A stretch of 64,000 nucleotides of DNA from Flammeovirga pectinis. Lineage in GTDB: Bacteria > Bacteroidota > Bacteroidia > Cytophagales > Flammeovirgaceae. The stretch lies in the NCBI RefSeq assembly GCF_003970675.1, contig NZ_CP034562.1, forward strand, positions 496,001 to 560,000. The letters are read 5' to 3'. This document shows, piece by piece, positions 35,417-44,608 of the stretch (the first letter of the stretch is position 1; every line of letters starts with the position of its first letter). The position numbers and the translations under genes are program-made. Below the pieces are notes generated by a model. It saw nothing but the letters and a program-made list of their open reading frames with translations. It was not told the DNA's origin and made no database searches.

Positions 35417-37714
35417 ATGAAAACGTACATATTAAATGCTCTTTTTTTAATAATGAGCATACCTTCTCTTCACGCCCAAACTTTAAAGCAGGTTTCTGGG
35501 AATATAAAAGATGATTTATCAAAAGATCCATTAGTAGGCGCAATAGTTATTAATCAGAATACAACTTCTTATACAGTTTCTGATGCAAGTGGAAATTATA
35601 GTCTAGCGGCAAATGCTTCAGATATTATTGAAATAAAAATGCTTGGTTATACCACTTTTTCATGCATAGCAAATGATTTAAAATCTACTATCACCTTAAA
35701 ACAAGATGATTATGTTTTAAATCAAGTAGTAGTTTCTGCGAGCAGAGCGGCTCAAAAAAGAGAAGAAGCTCCAATGGCAATTACATCTATTGGAACAACA
35801 ATGCTAGAAGAGGCTAAACCTCAGTCTTTAGAACAAGTGATAAATAAAGTTCCAGGTGTTTTAATGGCAGATTTAGGTAGTGAACAACACATGATGGCTA
35901 TTCGTCAGCCTTTGTCAACAAAAAGCTTGTTTCTTTATTTAGAAGATGGCTTACCCATTCGTCCAACAGGTATTTTTAACCACAATGCTTTAAATGAGAT
36001 GAACATGACAATGGCTCAGAATATTGAAGTGATTAGAGGTCCTGCTTCTGCTTTATATGGTTCTGAAGCAATTGGGGGAGCAGTAAACATTATTACAAAA
36101 ATACCCTCGATAGTTACCTCTGCAAAAGTACAGTTAAGAGGTGATTCTTATGGATATAGAAGAATTGATGCTATTGTGGAAGGAACTTCAGATAATGGGA
36201 AATTGGGTGTTAGTGTTGGAGGTTATTCAGCTAAAAGAGAAAATGGTTATTTGGACCATAGTGACTTCAATAAATCAATTATTTCGGCAATAGTAAGTTA
36301 TAAGTTGATGGAAAGTTTAAAAGTGACTTCGAATACAACTTATATGAAATATTATTCTGATATGGGCTCTTCTTTAGATAGCACTTCATTTTATGAAAGA
36401 GATTTTACTTCACTTCATAACTTCACAAAAAGAGAAATAGAATTGTGGAGGTCGACTTTAACTATTGATAAAACTTGGAATAAGAACAGTAAGACCATTG
36501 CAAAGATATTTTATAGGAATAATAAAATGGGTCAAATTCCTAGTTATAGAATCAAAAATGATTGGTCTAATCCAAGTAAAGCAAAAGGAGAAGTTAACGA
36601 GAGCTCTTTTCAGAGTTATGGTACAGTAGTGCAGCATAATCAAAATATTCCTTCATTAAAAACGACAATAAGAATTGGTGCTAGTGTAGATTATAGCCCT
36701 ACGGCTTTTTGGGCAAATTATATTGATGTAGATCGAGATGAAAGTGGAAAATATATAGGCTATTTCAATACAGATTCTGTATTAACTGACTATCAAACAA
36801 ATTTATTGAATACAGGTTTGTATGCACAAATAGAAGTAAACCCAATTGATAGGTTGTTTATAACTGCTGGTGTTCGTTCAGATCATTTTAAATATGATTA
36901 CAGTAATAATCTAGATGAAACAGCTTTTTCTGGTGCACCAAACTCTATTAACCATTTTAATGCTATTACTCCTAGAATAGGTATTACTTATACTATGGCG
37001 AATGATTTAGGTTTTTATGCAAATTATAGTGTAGGCTTTATGCCTCCTCAAGTTTCAGAATTATACAGAGGTGTAAAAGTACCATCATTAGCTCCTTCTT
37101 ATTACACTAATTACGAAGTAGGTACTTGGTATTCTTTACCAAAGGGTTTAGGCTATGTAGAAGCAGCCTATTACTATATGCAAGGTGAAAATGAAATTAT
37201 TTCAGTAGCACAAGACGATGGGTCTTATGTAAATGAAAATGCGGGGTCTACAAAACATGAAGGAGTAGAAGCAGCGCTACATTTGAAACCAATTTCTCAA
37301 GTTTTTGTAAGAATAGGAGGTGCGTATGCAAGTCATACTTTTGATCAATTTGATACAGGTAAAGAAGATTTCTCAGGAAATACAATGGCAAATGCCCCCA
37401 ATTGGATTGCAAATATGGAATTAACTTTCAAGCCAAAATTTTTAAAAGGGTTTAGAACTTCTGTAGAGTTTCAGAAAGTGAGTGATTACTATATGGATAA
37501 TCAAAACACAAAAAAATACGATGGGTATCACTTATTTAATTTACGTTTTGGTTACCAGTTTAGTGGCTTTGATACTTGGATAAATATCATGAACCTAACA
37601 GATGAACTGTATGCATCTAGAGTATCAAAGTCTGCTTGGGGAGAAAACTATTCTTTAGGCGCTCCACGTACTTTTCAGGTTGGAATAGGTTATACCTTAA
37701 GCAAAAAACAATAG
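35417..37714 (+). CDS. TonB-dependent outer-membrane receptor
   Basis: 765 residues. Signal peptide ending near LHAQ, then a carboxypeptidase-regulatory-like domain (residues ~22-95, LKQVSGNIKDDLSKDPLVGAIVINQN), a plug domain (ASRAAQKREEAPMAITSIGTTML ... PGVLMADLG ... VIRGPASALYGSEAIGGAVNI) and a 22-strand barrel ending in RTFQVGIGYTL. With the Cys-motif protein before it and the PepSY membrane protein after it, it probably imports a metal complex such as a metallophore, heme or copper. Energised by TonB-ExbBD encoded elsewhere. The receptor stop and the next ATG are 3 bases apart. Confidence 0.92.
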   Translation: MKTYILNALFLIMSIPSLHAQTLKQVSGNIKDDLSKDPLVGAIVINQNTTSYTVSDASGNYSLAANASDIIEIKMLGYTTFSCIANDLKSTITLKQDDYVLNQVVVSASRAAQKREEAPMAITSIGTTMLEEAKPQSLEQVINKVPGVLMADLGSEQHMMAIRQPLSTKSLFLYLEDGLPIRPTGIFNHNALNEMNMTMAQNIEVIRGPASALYGSEAIGGAVNIITKIPSIVTSAKVQLRGDSYGYRRIDAIVEGTSDNGKLGVSVGGYSAKRENGYLDHSDFNKSIISAIVSYKLMESLKVTSNTTYMKYYSDMGSSLDSTSFYERDFTSLHNFTKREIELWRSTLTIDKTWNKNSKTIAKIFYRNNKMGQIPSYRIKNDWSNPSKAKGEVNESSFQSYGTVVQHNQNIPSLKTTIRIGASVDYSPTAFWANYIDVDRDESGKYIGYFNTDSVLTDYQTNLLNTGLYAQIEVNPIDRLFITAGVRSDHFKYDYSNNLDETAFSGAPNSINHFNAITPRIGITYTMANDLGFYANYSVGFMPPQVSELYRGVKVPSLAPSYYTNYEVGTWYSLPKGLGYVEAAYYYMQGENEIISVAQDDGSYVNENAGSTKHEGVEAALHLKPISQVFVRIGGAYASHTFDQFDTGKEDFSGNTMANAPNWIANMELTFKPKFLKGFRTSVEFQKVSDYYMDNQNTKKYDGYHLFNLRFGYQFSGFDTWINIMNLTDELYASRVSKSAWGENYSLGAPRTFQVGIGYTLSKKQ

Positions 37715-37717
37715 AAA

Positions 37718-39148
37718 ATGAACTTATATAAATTACATCGGAAATTGAGCTTAATTGCTCTTTTTCCGCTTTTAGCATGGACTTTAAGTGGTGTAATGCA
37801 TCCTTTAATGTCAAACTTAAAACCTAAAGTAAACCAACGTTTAATTGCAAATCAGAATATAAAAAACACAGATGAAACCATATTGTCTGTAGCTGAAATA
37901 ATGGCACTAAATAATTGGACTACAATACAATCATATCGTTTTATTAATTATGATTCATCGCTTTATTATCAGTTTAAAATAGCAGAAAAGAACTGTTATA
38001 TAAATGCTATTACTGGAAAAATACTAAGAGATGGGGATATACAATATGCTACTTATTTGGCTGGTTTATATTCTAATGAGGTAGCAAGTAAAATAGAAGG
38101 AATTACTATTCAAGAAAACTTTTCTAATGAGTATGTGAAGATTGCAAGAATACTACCTGTTTATAAAATTCAGTATAAAAGAATGGATGGTTTACGGGTA
38201 TTTATTGATGTGAATTCTGATAGAATGACATATGCCACTAACTCTATCAGGAGCTTCTTCCAAGCTTTTTTTCTTTGGGCACATAGTTGGACATTCTTAG
38301 GTTTTAATCAAACATTTCGATTGATGATTTTAGGCTTTTTTGTACTCATTACTTTTTTGGCTGGAGTAACTGGAATTTTAGTATACACGAAGTTTCGAAA
38401 AACATATCAACATCAAAATATAGAAAGAATACCTTGGCAAAGACGAATGCATAGAATACTAGGTATCGGTTTATCATTTACATTATTACTTTTTGCTACA
38501 AGTGCTTTTATGCATATGTTACCAAAATATACAGCATTAGATAAAGCTAGTTTTGTATCAAGAACATCTTTTTCTATTGATGAAATGACATTTAATACGC
38601 ATTTTATTGAAGAAAATTGGGTAAACCACCAACCGGTAAAAATTGAAGGTAAAGTCTATTGTCAATTTCATTTTAAACAAGGTAGAGGTATAATAAAGAA
38701 GTATTTTGATGTTTTTTCAGGTAAAGAGTTAATTGATGGTGATAGTATCTATGCAGTTAATTTAGCAAAACAATATAGTGGATTATTGACGGTGAAAAGT
38801 ATTTCAGAAATCAAGAAATTTGAAAATGAATATGGTTTTATCAATAAGCTATTGCCTGTACAAAAAGTTCAATTTTCTGGTGTAGGAAATCCACGGTGGT
38901 ACATAGATACGAGCAGTAGTTTTGTTGGTGCAATAATAGAAGATAAGTCTGCTTTGTCAGGTTTTATATTCGCTTATTTTCATAAATATCATGTTCTAGA
39001 TTTTTTAGGAAAAGGGTTAAGAGATACAATATTGATATTATTTGCTCTAGGTAATTTTATAGTAAGCCTATTAGGTTTTTGGATGTATATTAACACCAAA
39101 AAAGTAGTGAAAAAGCAGAAACAAAAGAGGCAAGAATTAGTGTATTGA
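37718..39148 (+). CDS. PepSY-associated transmembrane protein
   Basis: 476 residues with four main membrane helices: near residues 10-30 (LSLIALFPLLAWTLSGVMHPL), 195-228 (FLWAHSWTFLGF ... FFVLITFLAGVTGILVY), 243-262 (MHRILGIGLSFTLLLF) and 440-460. Two PepSY-like periplasmic parts lie between them. Histidines within or beside helices (WAHSW, MHPL, RMHR, MHML) suggest heme or metal binding, as in periplasmic ferrisiderophore or cupric reductases of this group. That role is inferred. It is the last gene of the cluster and ends in a strong terminator. Confidence 0.85.
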   Translation: MNLYKLHRKLSLIALFPLLAWTLSGVMHPLMSNLKPKVNQRLIANQNIKNTDETILSVAEIMALNNWTTIQSYRFINYDSSLYYQFKIAEKNCYINAITGKILRDGDIQYATYLAGLYSNEVASKIEGITIQENFSNEYVKIARILPVYKIQYKRMDGLRVFIDVNSDRMTYATNSIRSFFQAFFLWAHSWTFLGFNQTFRLMILGFFVLITFLAGVTGILVYTKFRKTYQHQNIERIPWQRRMHRILGIGLSFTLLLFATSAFMHMLPKYTALDKASFVSRTSFSIDEMTFNTHFIEENWVNHQPVKIEGKVYCQFHFKQGRGIIKKYFDVFSGKELIDGDSIYAVNLAKQYSGLLTVKSISEIKKFENEYGFINKLLPVQKVQFSGVGNPRWYIDTSSSFVGAIIEDKSALSGFIFAYFHKYHVLDFLGKGLRDTILILFALGNFIVSLLGFWMYINTKKVVKKQKQKRQELVY

Positions 39149-39160
39149 TAATTAATAAAA

Positions 39161-39194
39161 CAGCCACACTATATCACTTAGAATAGTGTGGCTG
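39161..39194. terminator. Bidirectional terminator
   Basis: A perfect 12-bp stem CAGCCACACTAT/ATAGTGTGGCTG (39161-39172 with 39183-39194) between convergent genes. Confidence 0.8.
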
Positions 39195-39242
39195 ATTATT
39201 TTAAACTACTGAAGTTATTTAGTGTTTATCATGAAGTAGGTT

Positions 39243-39818
39243 TTACCAGATAAAGTAACCTACACTTACCGTAAACTGTTGTGATTGTAGATCAATACCT
39301 GGGTTTGTAACTGAATTTGCACTTTGTTGATATTTAGTATCTACAGTAAACTTTTTGATGTCGACACCTAAACCTACTTGCCATCCCCAGCTAAACTCAT
39401 TTGCATTTAAATCACTACTAATATCGCTGAAATTATCTTTGACAATTTGTTGTGCAACTACACCACCATATGCTCTAGCTGTTATATTACCTATACCCAT
39501 TTTACCACCTAAAAGAATTGGAACTTCAACTTTGTTAAGTACTAAATCTTGAGATGCATTATCAAGCTCAAATGTTCCTCCAGTATTTGTATACAGAAGT
39601 TCTGTTTGTACATAGATTGGTAAGTTTGGTATGTTGGCTCTTAACATTAAGCCACCTTCCCAAGATTGTCTTGTATCTGAAGAGAGACCTAGATTATTTG
39701 AGAACCCTGACATACCTGCACTGCCTTTTACACCTACGTTAATTGTTTTGTCTTGAGCAAATAATGCTGAAGAAATGAACATGAAATTGAAGGCGATAAA
39801 TAAAATTGACTTTTTCAT
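39243..39818 (-). CDS. PorT-family outer-membrane beta-barrel
   Basis: 191 residues from the ATG at 39818, which starts a clean signal peptide (MKKSILFIAFNFMFISSALFAQ). The mature part has eight or so alternating beta-strands (INVGVKGSAGMSGF, GLMLRANIPNLPIYVQTELLY, KVEVPILLGGKMGI, FSWGWQVGLGVDIKKFTVDTKYQQS) and ends FTVSVGYFIW, the terminal aromatic of a barrel. It fits the PF13568-type small OMP barrels of Bacteroidota. Function unknown. Monocistronic. Confidence 0.8.
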   Translation of the reverse strand: MKKSILFIAFNFMFISSALFAQDKTINVGVKGSAGMSGFSNNLGLSSDTRQSWEGGLMLRANIPNLPIYVQTELLYTNTGGTFELDNASQDLVLNKVEVPILLGGKMGIGNITARAYGGVVAQQIVKDNFSDISSDLNANEFSWGWQVGLGVDIKKFTVDTKYQQSANSVTNPGIDLQSQQFTVSVGYFIW

Positions 39819-40098
39819 AAGTTTGAAATGTGAATTAATTATATAAATATTCAGGTTGTTTAGTATCAAGTTTTAAAAGAGAAGAATAGATTATTTTTCC
39901 TTTAAAATTTTGATATTTTTTCAACCTTTTTACATTTTATTTATACGATATGTGCAACACCTATAGAATGGTATTTATGTTCAGTTGTTATTATAAAAGT
40001 TGAATTGTAGAAATGCTCTTTTGAATTGTAATTACTTTTATGCTACAGATATAGAAAATACACCGACTTATAATTTTTTTAGTCTCTAAAAACAAAAA

Positions 40099-40125
40099 AG
40101 TCACATGAAATGTCTTCATGTGACT
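40099..40125 (-). terminator. Terminator after response-regulator gene
   Basis: AGTCACATGA (40099-40108) pairs with TCATGTGACT (40116-40125). On the minus strand it runs into TTTTTTGTTTTT. The remaining part of the 314-bp gap 39819-40132 shows only AT-rich sequence with no recognised motif. Confidence 0.8.
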
Positions 40126-40132
40126 AACTGAT

Positions 40133-40888
40133 TTAGCTATCTAACCAATCTTTAAATGCTTTTACTCTATCTCTACTCACAATGAGTTCTTCTGGTGTAG
40201 GTGGATTTGTTTCAATTTGTAACCTTGAATTAAACCAAGTATTAATTTTCTTTATTGAATCAATTCTAAGAATATATTTCCGATTGATTCTAAAAAACTG
40301 TGAGGAGTCTAATTGAGATTCTAAAGTAGAAATGCTTTTATCTATGGGGTATTTTTTATCATCATACAAATGAAGAAACGTAAGCCCTTCATCGAATCTA
40401 ATAAAAGCTATTTCCTCTGCCTTTACCGTTCTTAATTGTTCACCAATTGATACTAAAAACCGCTTTTTGATTTTCCTTTTGTTATTCTCTTGTATCTCAT
40501 TCATAGAAGAAGGAGAGGAGGTAATAAACAAATCACGGTAGAGTGAGAACTTATTTAAGACTCTTTGAATATCTTCGAAACCGTATGGTTTTACAATGTA
40601 ATCTATACTATTTAGCTGAAAAGATTCTAATGCATATTCACTATAAGCAGTTGTGAATATTAAAGGACTTTGTACCGTTACTTGTTTGTAAATTTCAAAA
40701 CAGTTGCCATCGCTTAGAGAAATATCTTGAAAAATTAAATCGGGTTGTATATTTGATTTAAACCATTCTATACTATCCTCTACGGATGAAAGTTTTGCTA
40801 CAATTTCAAAAGAAGAATTATATTGATTAATTAACTTTTCTAAGTAATTAGCGGTAGGAAGTTCATCCTCAATGATTAAAATTTTCAT
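40133..40888 (-). CDS. LytTR-family response regulator
   Basis: 251 residues. The receiver domain has the acidic pair in IIEDE (residues 6-9), the phosphoacceptor Asp55 in DLIFQDISLSDG and Lys100 in DYIVKPYGFE. The LytTR DNA-binding domain (residues ~145-250) starts at KKRFLVSIGEQLRTVKAEEIAFI and contains FFRINRKYILRIDSI. It binds DNA as a dimer to direct repeats. The ATG overlaps the end of the upstream kinase gene by 20 bases, so they are translated together. Confidence 0.93.
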   Translation of the reverse strand: MKILIIEDELPTANYLEKLINQYNSSFEIVAKLSSVEDSIEWFKSNIQPDLIFQDISLSDGNCFEIYKQVTVQSPLIFTTAYSEYALESFQLNSIDYIVKPYGFEDIQRVLNKFSLYRDLFITSSPSSMNEIQENNKRKIKKRFLVSIGEQLRTVKAEEIAFIRFDEGLTFLHLYDDKKYPIDKSISTLESQLDSSQFFRINRKYILRIDSIKKINTWFNSRLQIETNPPTPEELIVSRDRVKAFKDWLDS

Positions 40889-41930
40889 GATTGATTTGAG
40901 ATAAAGCTGGTAAACTAACTATAAAAATAGTCTTATTTTTTTCGATGGTAATATTTTGATTTGCTATCAATTGATACCTTTTATTGATGTTTGATAACCC
41001 CATTCCTGTAGAGTTTTCATCGAGCTCTTTTTTGTCATAAGTATTACAAACCTGAATAATATTACCGTCAGAAATAACGTCTATTATTAAAGGTTTTTTT
41101 ATTGAAAATTTGTTGTGCTTAACAGCGTTTTCTATTAATATTTGGATGCTAGCTGGAGGTAAAATAGTAGTTTGTAATAAATCATCAGAAAGATTGATAT
41201 TTAATTGAATACTATCACCGAATCTAGTTTTTAATAAGAAGAAGTAATCTTCAACAATTTTTAATTCTTCTTCTAAAGGAACAGTTACTCTCTTATTTTG
41301 CTCAATAATATACCGTAAAGTCTTCGATAACTTAATGATAAAATCAGATGCTAACTTTTGATCTGTATGAACTAAGCTTGATAAGACACTAAGACTATTA
41401 AAGAGAAAATGTGGTTCAATCTGAGCTTTTAATGCCATATATTGAGATTTGAACATTTCTTTTTCTATCGTCTCTAGATTGATTTGATTCTCTTTGATAG
41501 TGATTTCTTTATCTACATTTCTATAAACAATATAGAGTAAAATATAAAAAATTGTAAGTCCTGTAACTAACTCCGGATTATAAAACCTAATATCTTCCCA
41601 GAGGTGTCCATTATCAAAAATGTAAGTATCACCTAACATGTAAATTATATTAGATGAAACACCCACAAAAAAACCAAATAAGAGATGCGTGATAATTTCG
41701 AACGGAGATTTAAAAGTGGCTACTTTCTTTTGGATAAATTCTGCCATATACCAACAGAGTAACCAATAAGAGGTGAACACAATGGTAAAAGTAGCTCCTC
41801 TTACAGTTAATGGGAAGACTCCTCCAAAACTATAGTCAAATGCTTTTATTAATAATTGTATTAAAAAGACAATAGTTAACCTAAGTAGGAATTGATATTT
41901 GGGCGATCTATTTGAAAATATTGTAGGCAT
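40869..41930 (-). CDS. LytS-type sensor histidine kinase
   Basis: 353 residues with about four membrane helices in the first ~135 residues and no large periplasmic domain. The phosphoacceptor His174 lies in KAQIEPHFLFNSLSVLSSL, the hallmark of the HisKA_7/His_kinase class. The HATPase part has IQILIENAVKHNKF (N box) and GMGLSNINKRYQ (G box). It pairs with the overlapping LytTR regulator. The stimulus is unknown; membrane-embedded sensing is inferred. The small membrane protein encoded upstream may belong to the same unit. Confidence 0.92.
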   Translation of the reverse strand: MPTIFSNRSPKYQFLLRLTIVFLIQLLIKAFDYSFGGVFPLTVRGATFTIVFTSYWLLCWYMAEFIQKKVATFKSPFEIITHLLFGFFVGVSSNIIYMLGDTYIFDNGHLWEDIRFYNPELVTGLTIFYILLYIVYRNVDKEITIKENQINLETIEKEMFKSQYMALKAQIEPHFLFNSLSVLSSLVHTDQKLASDFIIKLSKTLRYIIEQNKRVTVPLEEELKIVEDYFFLLKTRFGDSIQLNINLSDDLLQTTILPPASIQILIENAVKHNKFSIKKPLIIDVISDGNIIQVCNTYDKKELDENSTGMGLSNINKRYQLIANQNITIEKNKTIFIVSLPALSQINHENFNH

Positions 41931-42056
41931 AATAATTTTATTTTTATATAATTAATATACGGTAAAACTATTACGCATTGTTGTTTACTTACTCTAAGTT
42001 GTTGTATTTAAATTTGAATTGTAAAAATTGCACTTTGAATTGTAATGCCTTCTTGT

Positions 42057-42581
42057 TTAAGAACCAAGTAAGAATAATGCATTAAAATTAAGCATAACTA
42101 TTATAATTTGAAGTATAATAATTATCGCTCCTAAAACTCCTTGAAAATTAATATCTCGATCTTCAGAAGGCTTAGTATATAGCATTAATATAGATAAGAG
42201 TAGTGTTAAAATACATGGTATGAAATAGGTACTTCTTAAGTTATAGCAAACATTAAATGTGGTATGATCACTTTTTGATACTACCGGATCTATTCTTTTA
42301 AAAATAGGAGTTTTATAAACATACAGTTCACTTCCTATATCATCTAATAACACCTGATTGGATTCTATTACAAAATTTGCTGTATTTTCGGAGCGAACCA
42401 ATATTCCATCATTACCAGAAAATTCAACATCATATATATAGGCAATGTCAAATTGTTTAGGAAGGAAAAAATCTATAGTGAGGAATGAAGAAAAGAAGAT
42501 AAAAAAAGAAGAAAATACAATTGTACCTTTAGATGCGTAGGAAGGAAATATCGCTCTTATTTTTGATATAAAAGTAGTCAT
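42057..42581 (-). CDS. Small membrane protein next to LytTR pair, unknown
   Basis: 174 residues with one N-terminal helix (residues ~20-40, TIVFSSFFIFFSSFLTIDFF), a ~80-residue extracytoplasmic part with one Cys (NVCYNL), and two C-terminal helices (YFIPCILTLLLSILMLY; FQGVLGAIIIILQIIIVMLNF). I do not recognise a family. It is 126 bases upstream of the kinase gene on the same strand, so it may be a partner sensor or a target, but this is positional only. Confidence 0.65.
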   Translation of the reverse strand: MTTFISKIRAIFPSYASKGTIVFSSFFIFFSSFLTIDFFLPKQFDIAYIYDVEFSGNDGILVRSENTANFVIESNQVLLDDIGSELYVYKTPIFKRIDPVVSKSDHTTFNVCYNLRSTYFIPCILTLLLSILMLYTKPSEDRDINFQGVLGAIIIILQIIIVMLNFNALFLLGS

Positions 42582-42659
42582 AATTTCAGTTGTTGGAGTA
42601 GTCGATTTAGTATATGAAGTTTACTTTATCAATTAAGTGAAATAAACGCTATTTTTCAA

Positions 42660-43841
42660 TCAAAAGCTCCATTTAAGACGCCAATTAATCTGAGAACCTC
42701 CATCTGCATATTGAGAGCCTTCATCTCCAAAAAAGAACATGCCGAAAACAAGTACCTCAAAATTATCACTTAAAGAGGTAGTTGCATTCCCACCTATATA
42801 ATAAGATCTATCATTGCTGTTTACAATACTATTTATACCTAATCTAGTAAGGGGAGTAAGTTGGTATTGAATTTCATTAAAAAAGGCAAAACGGGATAAG
42901 CTTAATGTTTTAGGAGTAAGCTGCATTGTTGGGTCAATTGTACCTATCGGAGAGGTAGCACCTGCACTATTATAGATGGTTTCTGTGTGTAAGTAAATAG
43001 AATTAGTAAATGTGTAATCGAAAGAAATATCCATTACAACAGATGGGTCTTCACCTGTATAGTCTGGATAAAAGTAAGTACCTTCCCCTTTAAAACCGGC
43101 ACCGCCTATTTGACCTTCCCAACCCCAACCAAGGTTGAAATTTTCTCTAACATAACCTGCTAAAAATTGGAAATCGTATTGCCATAAATTAGTTTTAAAT
43201 AAAGCAGCTACATTGTAATATTCAAATTCATTGGATGGTGAAAATACTACTTCAATCGAACTCATAGGACCGAGGTAATTTCTTATTAAAATGGCGTCAG
43301 CACCAGGTCGTTCTTCATAATCAAAATCAAAGAAGGAGTAAGTATTAAATAAATCATTTGGGTTCCAAACCATAGAAACACCCCAATTTATACGTTGTCT
43401 ACCAACTCTAACTTGCCAATCTCCTGCAGAATAATCAAAATAAAACCTATCGATTTGAGAGTTGATAACATACGAGTTACCAGCAGCCCAATTGTACGAC
43501 ATATTAAATGCATATTGCTGTTGAGAAGCAAATTCTTGATCGTAATTAGGAATGTATTGAGGGCTTGCTCCATAGAGCATTCTATTCCTTCCTTCAAGGG
43601 CTAGGGTAATTTTATCAGAAGCATAATACTTGAAATTTAAACGGTTGTGGAATAAATTATCGATGTACCAATCGTCGTCTAAATCTTTAGGAAGAGATAT
43701 TGTTTGCATATATTTTAAATAGCCAGATGCAACAAAGTTTTCTTTAAACTTAGATGTTTTCACTTCTTCATTATCTTCCTGAGCATAACTTAAAATAGAT
43801 AATGAGAATAAGGAAAGGAGGAGGAGTAATTGCTTATTCAT
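42660..43841 (-). CDS. DUF1302-like outer-membrane protein of LolCDE-like operon
   Basis: 393 residues. Signal peptide MNKQLLLLLSLFSLSILSYAQ, then amphipathic barrel strands to the end (...QINWRLKWSF). The segment RFYFDYSAGDWQVRVGRQRINWGVSMVWNPNDLFNTY is the signature part of DUF1302-like outer-membrane proteins that accompany LolA-like carriers. It is the last gene of a five- to six-gene minus-strand operon, 50 bases after the ATPase. It is the probable outer-membrane acceptor or exit of the exported molecule. Function inferred from context. Confidence 0.75.
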   Translation of the reverse strand: MNKQLLLLLSLFSLSILSYAQEDNEEVKTSKFKENFVASGYLKYMQTISLPKDLDDDWYIDNLFHNRLNFKYYASDKITLALEGRNRMLYGASPQYIPNYDQEFASQQQYAFNMSYNWAAGNSYVINSQIDRFYFDYSAGDWQVRVGRQRINWGVSMVWNPNDLFNTYSFFDFDYEERPGADAILIRNYLGPMSSIEVVFSPSNEFEYYNVAALFKTNLWQYDFQFLAGYVRENFNLGWGWEGQIGGAGFKGEGTYFYPDYTGEDPSVVMDISFDYTFTNSIYLHTETIYNSAGATSPIGTIDPTMQLTPKTLSLSRFAFFNEIQYQLTPLTRLGINSIVNSNDRSYYIGGNATTSLSDNFEVLVFGMFFFGDEGSQYADGGSQINWRLKWSF

Positions 43842-43891
43842 GTAGATAGAAAAAAGTAAGACGTAGCAGTGTATACTACGTCTTTATAAAA

Positions 43892-44563
43892 TTATTTTGC
43901 ATCAATGATTTTACCATCATCAAATTGGATAACGCGTTTTGCTCTGTCCATTACTCGCTGATCATGTGTAGCAATAACAAAAGTAATGTTCTCTTTTTCA
44001 TTAAGATGTCTCATGATATCCAAAAGATCAGAAGTAGCCTTAGAATCTAAATTTGCAGTAGGCTCATCGGCTAAAATAAGCTTTGGTTTAGATGCTAATG
44101 CTCTTGCTACTGCAACTCTTTGTTGTTGACCACCAGATAACTTTGTAGGAAATTGGTTGCCTTTGTCAGCAATGCCAACAGCTTTTAATAGTTCTTGAGA
44201 ACGTGCTTTTCTATCTTTTTTAGAACGTCCTTGAAGCTCCATAATAAACTCCACATTTTCTTCTGCAGTAAGTACTGGCATCAAAGAGTAATCTTGAAAA
44301 ACAAATCCAATATTATCTCTTCTATAAGTAATCATATCAGAAGATGAACGGTCGTGTAAATTTGTCCCATCAATAAAAATATTACCTGATGTTGGCTTAT
44401 CCAACCCTCCTAAAATATTAAGAAAAGTTGTTTTACCACATCCCGAAGGACCAACTACAGCTGTAAATTCACCTTCTTTAATTTCCAAATTTACATGATT
44501 TAATGCATGTACAGGAATTGTATTTTCGTTATATGTTTTGACTAAATCTTTTATTTCTATCAT
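43892..44563 (-). CDS. LolD-like ABC transporter ATPase
   Basis: 223 residues. Walker A GPSGCGKT, signature LSGGQQQRVAVARAL, Walker B LILADEPTANLD and the H-loop ATHD are all canonical. The D-loop and Q-loop (FVFQDYSLMPVLT) fit the LolD/MacB class. It should energise the heterodimer of the two permeases encoded just upstream. It lacks any attached membrane domain. The gap from the permease stop is 45 bases. Confidence 0.93.
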   Translation of the reverse strand: MIEIKDLVKTYNENTIPVHALNHVNLEIKEGEFTAVVGPSGCGKTTFLNILGGLDKPTSGNIFIDGTNLHDRSSSDMITYRRDNIGFVFQDYSLMPVLTAEENVEFIMELQGRSKKDRKARSQELLKAVGIADKGNQFPTKLSGGQQQRVAVARALASKPKLILADEPTANLDSKATSDLLDIMRHLNEKENITFVIATHDQRVMDRAKRVIQFDDGKIIDAK

Positions 44564-44608
44564 TTCTTTACTATTTAGAATTTGGAAAAAGGTTAAAAGG
44601 AGATACTA

